From Niebla homalea (taxonomy: Eukaryota > Ascomycota > Lecanoromycetes > Lecanorales > Ramalinaceae), in the NCBI GenBank assembly GCA_019925105.1, contig JAHGAU010000006.1, forward strand, positions 1,488,001-1,552,000: a stretch of 64,000 bases of DNA, written 5' to 3'. Under the pieces are notes generated by a model. The model was not told the DNA's origin and searched no databases. It saw nothing but the letters and a program-made list of their open reading frames with translations. The position numbers were made by a program, and so were the translations under genes. Shown piece by piece: positions 33,552-44,400 of this stretch (the stretch's first letter is position 1; every line of letters begins with the position of its first letter).

Positions 33552-34380
33552 TGTCTGATAACGGATTTCGAAGAATGATATAAAGAGTCTCAGTGACTCT
33601 GACTATATTGCTGTTCCTCAATCGCCCTAGATGTACGATCCGTTGGAGACGCAAATTGACATGACCGCTACTAGTACGAACGTCTAAACAGGGATCGACA
33701 GGTCAAGGAGGCCTGTTTCATGCAGGACCCTGAGTACTTCGATGATTGATTTGCATGCACCGATGTGTTTTGGCGGCGGGTTTTGGAAAGCGGACACTTC
33801 ATCACGTGTAGAGGTAGTAGTGACAGGCCTTTACGTGTCCATCATGTATGTACCTATCGATCCAACCCGGCGGTTGTCCTATCATGAAGGGCTTAGGTAG
33901 TACTGAACTCCGCCTCCACCAGGAAAAGGGGCATCGACACGAGAGACGCGATTGGAACGGAATTGAAGAGATTTTGGACAGCCAAGCATTCGAAAACTGA
34001 AGCTGGCGGAATTCAGAACTCAATAGGTTTGGGGGAATAAGTAAATGACTGGCCAACATCTCTGGTAGATGTGAAGGGGGCCATTGACGACGGGCGTCGT
34101 TTGGAGATTGGTCATGGATCCTATATATGACCGTGTAATTACGACCTGCATGGCGCTATGGTTCTCCCACTATGGATCCTGTTCTCTTCATCTCAAGGCA
34201 TTATTCAGTACATGCAATTGGTAGAAACTGCTCATTAACTTCCAAAAAAATTTCCCCATCACGTGATTACAGATTCCTCCAACCGCGGCACTCTACATAC
34301 TTCATACTATATGGGAAAGCTTCTACCATGCAGGCTATGAAGCTAGCCTCGAGTGGTGCTGCAATTAATGCCAGCGGGCC
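33552..34380. other. Intergenic region between phosphatase and MIOS/Sea4 genes
   Basis: 829 bp holding the 3' flank of the phosphatase and the promoter of the next gene. Nothing else recognised. Confidence 0.5.
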
Positions 34381-37300
34381 ATGGAGACCGCCATAAAATG
34401 GTCGCCCACTTCTTCATTGTCGTCTCAACGCTTCCTCTTCGCCGATGTGACTGGACGGTCGTTCAACCTGGGCACTATTACCCAATACGATCCTACGGCA
34501 ACTCCCAAACTTCGCTATGATCTTGCACCGGCATTTCGCAAAGTGCCCGCTTTCCGTGCCCTCGACTGGGCCCCCTACGATGACAACCTTGTAGCCGTTG
34601 GGACGCCGTCTGGCGAGACGAGCGTTTTACGAATTGATGATAATGGACCCTCGTTATCCTTCCCTGCCAAGTATCAACGTCAATGCAATGCCGTGGCCTT
34701 TTCTACATCTAATGTCTTGGCCACCGGACTCGAGAGAGTGCGAAATGATTCATGTCTCAACATCTGGGATGTGAATCAGCCCCTGGCCGCTCGCGCGTCC
34801 GCAGCTGGAACTGGTATCAAGTATGTGGAGCCCGTTCGCAAGCTTGCAAGCTCCGAAGCTATAGCAAGCATTAAGTTCTTTTCGGGGCAGTCTCAGGTTT
34901 TGGTGGTTGGTGTCAAGGGTACTGGTGTACGTTTCTATGATTTGAGACAGAATGCAAGCAATGCTTCCATGCAATTTCAGACAGCGTGTGTGCATAACAT
35001 TGCAATTGATCCACTCAATGAGAATTATTTTGCTTCTGCAACGTCGATGAAAGATTCAGAGATCCGGATATGGGACTGCCGTCATGGTACGCCATATAGT
35101 GCCCCTACCCTCGGCTCAAGTTTGGGGTCAAGTCTCGGCTCAGGAAGCGATCGCAATGGCAACCAGGGCCCTGTGATTACTTATCAGGATGTCTTCAAGG
35201 TCGGAGCAAGCCCGGGAAGCAAAGATGCGGGACCCCCGATCTGGAGTTTGCGGTACTGTAAAGGAAAGTCCGGGTTTTTAGGGGCACTTGCAAGTAATGG
35301 AGACTTCAAGGTGTTTGAGACACGGTCTGCTTACATGGCCAACGGGAACTCATCAGAACGTAAAGAACATGATCATGCACTTGACGCCTCAGCTCCGGGC
35401 ATTTACACAAAGCGTGTTCACTCTGTTGAGCGAGCTTTTGATTCAACCACGCCTACCCGCTCACCCCAAGATCGTATTGTCTCTTTTGATTTCACTAATC
35501 TTGCGGGCTTGAAGGGAATGCCTACAGCAATTGTCCTTCGAGGTACCCAGTCAATCGAAATTCATGAATTAAGTGCAGCGCTCTCTTTGAGCCTCTCCTC
35601 TTCTGGGACACTCGCCGCCAGTAGAGTACGTCACGAGCAGCCACAACGTCCAGGAGATCTTGAGCATCAGTCTTTCCTCGGGAATAACATGCATTTCGAG
35701 TCTCCGAGACACAAAAATAGCAAGAGTCAAAACCAGAATCATGTGAGAAAGGTACTGGTGAATGGGCAAGTCGGGCTGATCAGCGCTACTCTGGATGAGA
35801 GTCGAAAAGATAACCTGGTCCCAAGTCGTCAAAAGCATGAGGAGACGTGTGGAATCACGAAGGCTTCAAAGGTTCCAATGGAGTTGGCACTAGCGATCGG
35901 CGTCATCGGTCGTTTTCGTTGCGAAGCTGGGTATACTCTCGATTGCGAAAGAAATCGGGCTCTGTTTGTGGATAATCAATGGCTTCGCCGCATGTGGACC
36001 TGGGTTCAAAGTACAGTGCTCGCCTGATTCTTATGCGTGTACTGATATAGACAGGGGCAAATTTCACAGCAGCAAACGCATGTATGACATCAGGACCACT
36101 AGATCTAAGCTATCTTGGTGTACATGAATTGTGGAACCAGAGATTTAGTACGTTCATCTATATTCAGTGTGTTCTCAACAGCTGATAGCGCATGAAGGGT
36201 TTAACAAACTATCAAGGCGCTCAAGCAATGCAACGACAAGACAAGCCGAAGTCGCTAATGAGATTCAAACAATCGTTTATAAGCTGAACTTACCACCATT
36301 ACCCATTGAGACTGAGTATTCGAATCAACGCCAATTGTGCTTGTATACCCTCAATGTGGGACTGACATCAAAACAGCTTGAAGATCATGTGAAGACAGTT
36401 GCTTGCAATGGCCAGCAGATAAAAGCCGCATTCGTTGCACTGGCTCATCGTGATTTCAGATTGGCGTCTGAGTGCCTCCGAATGGGCCAGCTAGATACAA
36501 GTGGCAAAGCGCTGTCGTTGGCTCTTGCAGGCTATCAGAGAGGCACTCCCAACGACGCTTGGGAGGAAACTGTCAACTCGATGCTTCAAGACAGCAGCGA
36601 CCCTTTTAGCCGAGCAATTTTCTCTTTTGTTCGCCATGGCGATTGGCATGACGTTCTCTCAGAGACTTCTCTACCACTCAATTACCGCATTGGCATCGCC
36701 CTGCTTTACCTCTCGGATTCAGAGCTGAACGAATATATCGACGGCACTACCACCGAAGTCATTGCCAAGGGCGACATAGAGGGCGTACCCATGACAGGCT
36801 TGACCGAGATGTCGATCCCGCTTTTCGAGACCTACATTCGCAAATTCTCCGACTTGCAGACCGCGGTCCTTGTGCTCTCTCATGTATCGCCCCGCTACTT
36901 TACAGACCCACGTGTGACTATTTGGCGAGAGACTTACCGCTCCCACATGGACAAGTGGGGTCTCCATGAGCAGCGGGCTACTTTTGACATGCAATTCACT
37001 AAGCTGACTGCCGCTTCCATTGACGATGATGACCAGGAAAGAATCCTGTCGAATCTGCCCAACCTGGCGCCGCAGATTGCGCTCCGTTGTCCCGACTGTG
37101 AGCAACCAAACACCCCCGTCATAACTTCAGACCCGTCGGCGGAAAACGGGCATCCAGAACGTATATTTAGCGGTAGCAATGCCAAGGATAGTGCCACCTG
37201 CCCAACATGCGGACGGCACATGGCGCGATGTGCCATTTGTGATGGATGGCTCGGCATGTCCACTGCCACCTCGCAGGAAGGCAGTGAAGATGAGTCGATC

Positions 37301-37447
37301 AACGGAAACTGGTTCAATATGGGAACAACCTTCTGTCAGGCTTGCTCACACTCGACACACACGGGGCACGCGGAACAGTGGTTCGAGAGCCACAATGAGT
37401 GCCCCGTGGTTGGATGCAATTGTCAATGTTTGGAAATGGATGAGTGA
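34381..37447 (+). CDS. SEA4: MIOS/Sea4 homologue, GATOR2/SEACAT complex subunit
   Basis: Three exons: 34381-36010, 36055-36147 and 36198-37447; introns 44 and 50 nt; 990 aa. The N-terminal 400 residues form a WD40 propeller (MIKWSP-like start, VPAFRALDWAPYDDNLVAVGTPSGE, LNIWDVNQ, DSEIRIWDCRHG). The middle is alpha-solenoid: GPLDLSYLGVHELWNQ, QIKAAFVALAHRDFRLASECL. The C-terminus is a zinc-binding RING-like module with Cys/His pairs in CPDCEQP, CPTCGRHMARCAICDGWLG, FCQACSHSTHTGHAEQWF and CPVVGCNCQCLEMDE. Mio/Sea4 sits in GATOR2/SEACAT at the vacuole, antagonising GATOR1/SEACIT and so promoting TORC1 when amino acids are available. The SLGSS repeat near residue 245 is a local insertion. The second splice junction was chosen by frame and branch site and is less certain than the first. 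Confidence 0.88.
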
Positions 37448-38809
37448 ACAGTGCAGAACGCACCATCTGCCCCTGTACTTGCTCTCAATCGCACCTGCTC
37501 GGGTCTTCTTAGCCGAAGTGCAGCCGAATATCAGAAATTTGCCACCTGAGCCATGTGCGCCGTCCGAAAGCGGTAATCGTCATCACCATCACCACGGTGG
37601 TGGTGACACTTCTCCCACACCTTTCCCATTCTGGATCAAAACTGCTGTCCTCCAGCGTCGAACCTGGGGGGACGTCTGAATTGCCGTTTTGGGCATGGTG
37701 AGGGCTTTCAAAGTTGTTGATCAGCCAACACCTTGAAGTCATTGTGTGCAAAAAATGAACTGCATGCAATTCGAACTCGGGCTTAGTATTCACAGAGTAG
37801 TAGAATGCAGACATGTCCAATTCCTGCCGACGAGAAAGCGCTCTAGTGGGTGTGTTTCCTTCCCAGAATCACAACTTCACACGAGGCTGTTCGTTGCAAA
37901 GCCTCCAAGTCGCTGTTGGCTGAGAAAAAGGAGTAATGTTGCAGCACAGTTGCTCGAGTAAAGATCACCAAGCCGAAAGATCATAGAGTCATCTGAAGAA
38001 CCTCACTGGGGCGGTCGCAGGGAGCGACTGGCTCGTGCGAGTCTCGTGCCCTTTGGGTGACTCGTGATGAAATGGAATTATCGTTGCGACCCATGAAAAA
38101 CCTTTGAGATACCTAAATACGCAATAGTACAGCTTCGTAAGAAGAGATCCACTCAGGACTCTCTCTCCCAGTCACCAAAAGATCTGTGTGATGAGAATAG
38201 ATGTCCTTTCAGATACCTCAATGGATGTATCGACAATGAACCTTGCACGCCAAGTGCTAAAAAGGGAAGGCAGCAGGTACACTGCAGCCAGTCACGGTGG
38301 TGCATGTGTAAGCATCTAGATTCTGCCTGTATGAGCACTGCCGCTGGGCTTTCTACCCCTCTCTGTCGAGTTGTCTCGCTCAGCCTTGTTCATGAGAGGC
38401 AGCAGATAGACTGTGGCCAGTCACGGTGGTACATGTATAAGCACATAGTTTCTGCCTGCATGAGCACTGCACCCAGGCTTTCCACCCCTCTGTCTTATGA
38501 GGTGTCGCGCTCAGCCTTGTTCATGAAGGAGTAAGTCTTGTCTTGATGATTTTTTGTTTCCTTTCCTTTGATTTCCCAACACCTATGTCAGGCTCTTTCG
38601 AACGCTTTATTCTTTGATAGTCACAAACCTTTGCATAAATTCGACCAGACTGTCGTCGACTCGTCAGACGCACACCCTGTAAATTTCTTCAGCCTCCCCA
38701 TCAAACCTAGCGCTGGTCACTCTTCGAGAAGGCTTTCTTATTGTCAGGGACTCACATGCTCTACCTAATTTTTCGATCGTACAGCCAGTACTAGAAAGGT
38801 AGAGTCCGT
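37448..38809. other. Intergenic region with tandem duplication
   Basis: 1.36 kb between co-oriented genes. Apart from the 129-bp tandem repeat annotated separately I see only shadow frames. A CATCACCATCACCACGGTGG tract at 37580-37603 follows the MIOS/Sea4 stop. Confidence 0.5.
38268..38525 (+). repeat. 129-bp tandem duplication, two diverged copies
   Basis: Copy 1 spans 38268-38396 and copy 2 begins at 38397. Each opens with AGGCAGCAG, then CCAGTCACGGTGGT, TCTGCCTG, ATGAGCACTGC, CTTTC and ACCCCTCT, and closes with CGCTCAGCCTTGTTCATGA. The period is 129 bp, a multiple of three. An open frame (38304-38534) therefore repeats a 43-residue unit containing SACMSTA and LSTPL. The copies differ at many sites, so the duplication is not recent. 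No protein family is recognised. Confidence 0.8.
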
Positions 38810-40248
38810 ATGGACGCTTTTGGTGAATGGCTTCTGCAACGACAACCCCCATTGGATTACGACGTGGAGGAAGGTGATATAGAAGTCTCGGATATTCTAT
38901 TATTTGAGAAAGCACTGAAGGTGGAGACTAAGAAGATCTGCAATGCTGATTTGGTGCCGTGGGTGGACGGTTCTGCCACCTCCGGTAATTGTGACGGCAT
39001 GCTTGGTGCTATGCGGATAGTATGGGTTGAGTGGTATGCTGAAAGTGGACAGCCACGGATCTTCAAGATGAGTCATGACAATATGGAATACGTACAGGAC
39101 CGCTTTGAGTTGAAGAGGGCTCTATGTCTCCTGCCCCTGCCGGGTTTCAGTTTTCAGAGAGGAAATCCGAGTCCTCCAAAGAAGCAGTCGTTTGCTTTTG
39201 CCTACGAGTTCGGCTTCGTAATGGCGTGGAAATATGACTTCATGACCAGTAGAACGGAAGTTTACTTCAAGGGTGTCTCTTCTTGGGTACGACACATGCA
39301 AGAAGTCATTCAGTCCCAGCAAAGTCTAGGGCTGCATCCGCTCTTTATGGGTGTTGTTGTCGTTCTTGTCATGGTACGAAATGTTACGGAAGGTCTCAAA
39401 TCGGCCGAATGGGAAATAACATCGGTGGAGTCTCGAACTCAACACAGCCATGTTGCAATTGCACCAGCAGCACGAGGTGCTGTTGGTAGTTATGCATTCC
39501 TGTCAGCTAAAATGAGCGGGCAAGCACAATTGTTAGCTTGGTGCGAAAGGAACTGTGCTCTCATCCAGCAGAACTTAGACTGGCTGTCGAGATTCAAGTG
39601 GCCGCAGGACATTGAGAAACCCAATTGGTTAGAGAGAGTAGTCGAAGAGGTTGACGAGTGCTCTCACTTTGTGAGGAATCATCTCAAGAGCCTAGAGCTG
39701 ACGACATGTTTGCTCTCACAACGCGCGAACATCCAATTGACTGCGGTAAGTCATACTTCGTACCTCTCACCCGCACATGTGAGCTCCTGCCCGAGAGGTA
39801 TATTAATTGGCAATCTTAGCTATTCAATCTCATCAGTCAACAAGAGACTCGAGTCGCCATATCTGTCGCCCAAGATTCTCGCACTCTCGCCTCAGCGACC
39901 AAAGATGACTCCACTGCAATGAAGACCTTAGCGGCTGTGACTGTGGTCTTCCTCCCTGGCACTTTCGTTGCTGCTCTGTTCTCCATGCCCCTGTTCCAGT
40001 GGGACACCGCTAAAGTGGGAGACTCTACGATTTCAAGGCAATTCTGGATATACTGGGCGGTTACCTTGCCATTGACAATGCTGACACTCACTTTTTGGGG
40101 CTTATGGATGCGACTACAAACTCGAAGACGCCGAGCTCGTGACGAGGAAGGCAGAGCCGCGCTGGATCGCGAGATTGATGAGGTTTCACGGGAGACGGAG
40201 GAGAGTGGTAGATGGTGGCGGAGACAGAAGGGTTCAAAACAAGCGTAA
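38810..40248 (+). CDS. CorA-like membrane protein
   Basis: Two exons, 38810-39745 and 39820-40248, with a 74-nt intron; 454 aa. The N-terminal 300 residues are soluble. The region before the membrane part is helical (LAWCERNCALIQQNLDWL, ECSHFVRNHLKSLELTTCLLSQR, then LFNLISQQETRVAISVAQDSRTLA), as in the long stalk helix of CorA proteins. Two membrane segments follow: MKTLAAVTVVFLPGTFVAALFSM and FWIYWAVTLPLTMLTLTFWGLW. The C-terminus is basic and cytosolic. This is the fold of the CorA/Mrs2/Alr superfamily as found in many mould-specific proteins. The Gly-Met-Asn selectivity motif expected after the first membrane helix is not visible (SMPLFQW there), so Mg2+ transport is doubtful. Confidence 0.8.
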
Positions 40249-41482
40249 AGCGCTATCCAGCTAAAGGCATGGCTCACAAGACGTCTTGAGTAGTGATCAA
40301 GTAGCGTTAAAACGTTCCCTTTGAGAAGGACCCACCTCACTGGTGCTGATCACAAGGTTCGAATTGTCCATTACACATCTTCGACTTCAATATCACTGGC
40401 CGTCACACCTGGTCTACCGAGATCACCCATTCTCACATCGTTGATGGCGCTGCCATGGACCAGCAACCGTCATTCCACGACCCAAAACTCTCGTACATCT
40501 CACAGGTCTCCTTCACAAAGCTGAAGATACGCACGATTGCAAATCGTCACACATGGAAGATCGCTCCTTCAGAAATCCACTGATTCCCCTACCGAACCCT
40601 CTTCCGTTCATGTTCACCAGGGCCTCTTCGTCCTCTGCCGCACGGCCTTTACAGCCGCCCATTCGACTACAACAAATAGAATATATTTCTCTTTCCATTT
40701 CTCTACCGTCTTCGCACACATCCTCTAAGAATGAGTTAGCATTGCATCATCAACCCTATGATCCTGTAAAGTGATACCGTGCCACCTGATCGACTTCAGC
40801 TTCACATGGTGAATTTCCCCTTTCTTCGAAGCATGGTGCTCGACCTCGCGATCTTGCGTATCTATTTTGCATTTCCATCCATATCGACGAGGACATACAA
40901 ATCCCAGGAGGGGCAGCAAAATCAAGAAGAATGTTAATCATGTGGGAGAAGAGCACCACGCCAACCGCCTTACTTTTCCATAAGGGCGAGGATGTTGTCC
41001 AACTGCAAGAGAAACATTATGAGCTATCGTCTTGCCGGCGTAGGTCATGTGTCAGATGTCTATGCTGTATCAAAGCAGGAATATCGTGCTGAAATCTTCG
41101 TATGCGTAGCGACCTCTTGTGGAGAAGCCCGTTTCCAATGGTACGAGGAGCTGGCGAGAATTAAGGTGATGATAGTGCGTTGCGCTTCAAACCAGACACG
41201 AGGATTCCAACAAGGAACGGCACTAGCTACGCCAAAGTGAAGTGTAATAAGAAAGTGATTACAGGTCGAACTGTGAAGAATTTAAACGACCGAAGTCATG
41301 TCGTTTCAATGTGAATGTTCATGAGCTCATAATTTACGTGATCGGACAACGATGATAATTTCAATATTCTGCACAAAAGCGTCGGTCATCCCATCACTCA
41401 TATCATCATACTTACAATTCTCCCCCCTGTCCCCTCTCTTTCCTCCCTCCAGCTTCCGTTCCCCCCCCCCAATCCAAACCCA
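40249..41482. other. Tail-to-tail intergenic region, no supported gene
   Basis: 1.2 kb between the ends of the CorA-like gene and the NLR gene. Only short frames on both strands. C-rich runs near 41430-41475 flank the NLR stop. Confidence 0.5.
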
Positions 41483-44400
41483 TCAAACCAAGCCACCGCA
41501 CCTAACGACCCCCACCTCCCCGTTCCGCGGACACAGCAGACTCCTCTCCCTCGCCCAAATCACACACAGAGCCAGACAATCCCTGCTGATCCAATCGCCC
41601 GGCAGTGGAAACAGCGCTTTCACGTTCGTCGACCCCAGTGGGCCCCCACCACCAGCGATGGCTGAACGCGCGTTGGCTCCCGTCGTGGTGTTGTATCCCT
41701 TCAACGGGGGGCGCTGGGATGGGGGGGAGGAAGGGATTGTGGCGGTGCTGCTGGCGCGGTAGGGTAGTTGCGCCGATGGGGAAGAGGATGTGGGGGATGT
41801 GGTTGCGTGGGGAAGGGCGGCTGGACGAGATGGTGGTGCGGCAGGGGCAGGGGTGGTGGTGGTGGTGGAGCCATGGGCGCGGAAGGAGACGCGCCAGGAG
41901 CAGATCTCGAAGGTGCGGGAGAGGAAGATGAGGTTGTCGCGGGGAGGAAGGCTAGGGGAGTTGCGATCTGGGCGGTCAGGTTGTTGGGGAGGGAGGTCGA
42001 GGTTAGGGTTGCGATCGTGGTGTCGGTGTCTTCGTTGGTTGGCGATTCCGTTCCTGTGGTGGCGGTGGTGGTGGCGGGAGGCACTGTCAATCTTGAGGTT
42101 TCGAGATGGAAGAGTGGCTTGTCTTTCGAATTGGAGGAGGATGCTTGGATCAGGAGGTGCTTCTTGTCTTGAGTGGCGAGTAGACGGTCAACAGTGTTTG
42201 GTTCAGGGGGTTGATCTGGGGTGGGGGACAGATTTTCCTCCATAGACATCTGATGGTCGAAGGATCGCCGGACGGCGAGGTTCCAATCCAGGATGTGGAT
42301 AGCGCTCGGTCCGACGCCAACAATGAGAGCATGGTCTTGGGGGTGCGCGATCCATTTGGAGGCAGCTGTCTCGATTGCCAACGAATTCACAATTGAACGG
42401 GTCTCAAGAGAGATGGTGATGATTGTGGATGAGGAACGAACCAGGAGCGCGCTTGACTCAGGAGAAAACATCAGTTGCAGTATAGGTCCATTTGCACTGT
42501 TCTTCAAGGGAATCTCAGCCCTGGTTTCCGTTGCTGGATCCGCATTGCCAACGCCAGGCATTACAGACACGATCGTGATCTTCTTGCTCGAGTCTGAGAA
42601 GCAAAGATACCGTCCAACATCGCTCCAGCTCGTGTACTCAATGCTCATGAAGCCTTTAGAGACGTGAAGGTCGGCGAGCTTTCCTCGTTGGGTGTCAAAT
42701 AAGCGAACCGTTCCTTTTTGTGTGCCACAGCAGTAGAGACGACCAGCAGGTGAGCCCGCAACAGCCGTAATGGAGTCTACTCTGCCAGCCGAGCTGATGA
42801 CCGTAGTGGAGCTCTGAGCATCGCTTTCGGTGTCGCTTCCATTTTGTATGTATTTGCCTTGCTGATCTGCAAATCTAATCAGGGCATTAGGCTCCCAAGC
42901 ATTCCCGTAACATCCCCTGATGTCATAGAAGCGATGTAAGTCGGGACTGAAGGCTATGCCAAAAACGACATCTTCAGCAGTCAATTGGTATAGGAGACCA
43001 AATGCAGCCGTGGTATATACCTTGACGGTACCTCGGACGTCACCAGTGGCGAAGAGATTCCCATCTCTGCTGATCGACAGCCTAGACGCTCCTGCAGCAA
43101 TTTCATCGGTATCATCGTCATAGGGTCGCCATTTGAAGACTGTGCCCTCAAGGTAAAGACCCAGAAGTTCTGGGTAGTGGGGATGCCAAACCGCTTCTAT
43201 TACTTCGCCTCTTGAGACCTCCTCTCTTTTTCGCCAACAGTGCCCGATATGAACTGGCCCCTCAATCTCCCACGCTGAAAGAGGATGCCCTCGATAAGCG
43301 ACAGCAACCAAACTGCCATCCTTGCTCAATGTCATGTGGTTCGCAGAGTTCAAAAAGTGTCCCTCGAGCTCTGTTTCTTCAAGGTCCGCGACAAGCTCCC
43401 ACGTTGGCATCGACTTATTCAGATCGAGAAAATATATATATGTGTTGTCCATACCGACAGTAAGCCTAGTACCATTTCCGGTCAACAGCATGGAAATTGG
43501 TCGAGGACGTGATTCTAGGTTCGCGACCGATATCTTGCACCTTCCTGTAGATACTTCCCAGATTTTCGTTGTGCGGTAGCCGTACGTCGCGAGCGCTGTT
43601 GCGTTGCTGTTCAGTTCCATACGATAGAGTCGCTCGCCATGCTTGATCGGGCTGGCTGATGACTCTTCAAAAGTTGAGGAGTCGTAAAGTAAGACTTTTC
43701 CTGAGGAGATTAGGATTGCTATTTGACCTCCAGCAGCAACGATTGCTGAAGCATAGTTTCCAGTCCCGAACGTTAAGCGTGCAAGCGAGTCATCCCAGTG
43801 CTCGTTGGAAAGGCCTGATACAACCAGAGTCTTTTCCTTCGTATTTCCAAACAACTGATAGATTGAAGACGTCTGAGGACAGAATGGTGGGATGAGCTTG
43901 TAGATCGAGTCAGGACTCCGCCTCAAGATGCTGCCAAATTTCCCCACCATCCTTAGGAAATCAGTAGCCCAGCTTTCCACAAGCCCTCGCTTGAGGACGG
44001 ATTGGCCATCGTCATTCAGCGCCAAATTCATCTGCCTTTGCTTGGTGATGTATCTGGAGAGGTGCTTAGATGCTTGGATGAGCACACGGAGCTGATTGTT
44101 TGCCGCAAGGACTTGGATCCATGTCAAAACCCACTTGGCAGTAAGAAATTTGTTCAGTACTTCAAGCGCTTGTCCATCGTCACCAGACGTTGATGTAAGA
44201 TGTGATGACCACGAGGCAGCAGCGTAGTCGAGAAATACCGGCTTCTGATCCCCTTTGACCCTCGTGCGCAGACCGACAGTCATGAGACATCGCATGCAGC
44301 TCAAGAATAGTTGTTTGTGGGACGCCATCTTGTTCACGTGAAATGGGCGTTCGTTGCCACTTAGCAAGTATTCACGAGCCGTCTGATGAACCATGGCAAC

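Noticed and set aside
37179..37679. Plus-strand frame with a His-rich stretch overlapping the MIOS/Sea4 zinc module
   Set aside because: Out of frame with the Cys/His module of MIOS/Sea4; the His tract is a 3'-UTR CAC/CAT repeat.
41605..42245. Plus-strand Gly/Trp/Arg-rich open frames opposite the NLR 3' end
   Set aside because: Antisense shadows of the GC-rich, Pro-rich C-terminal coding sequence; no domain and no splice logic.
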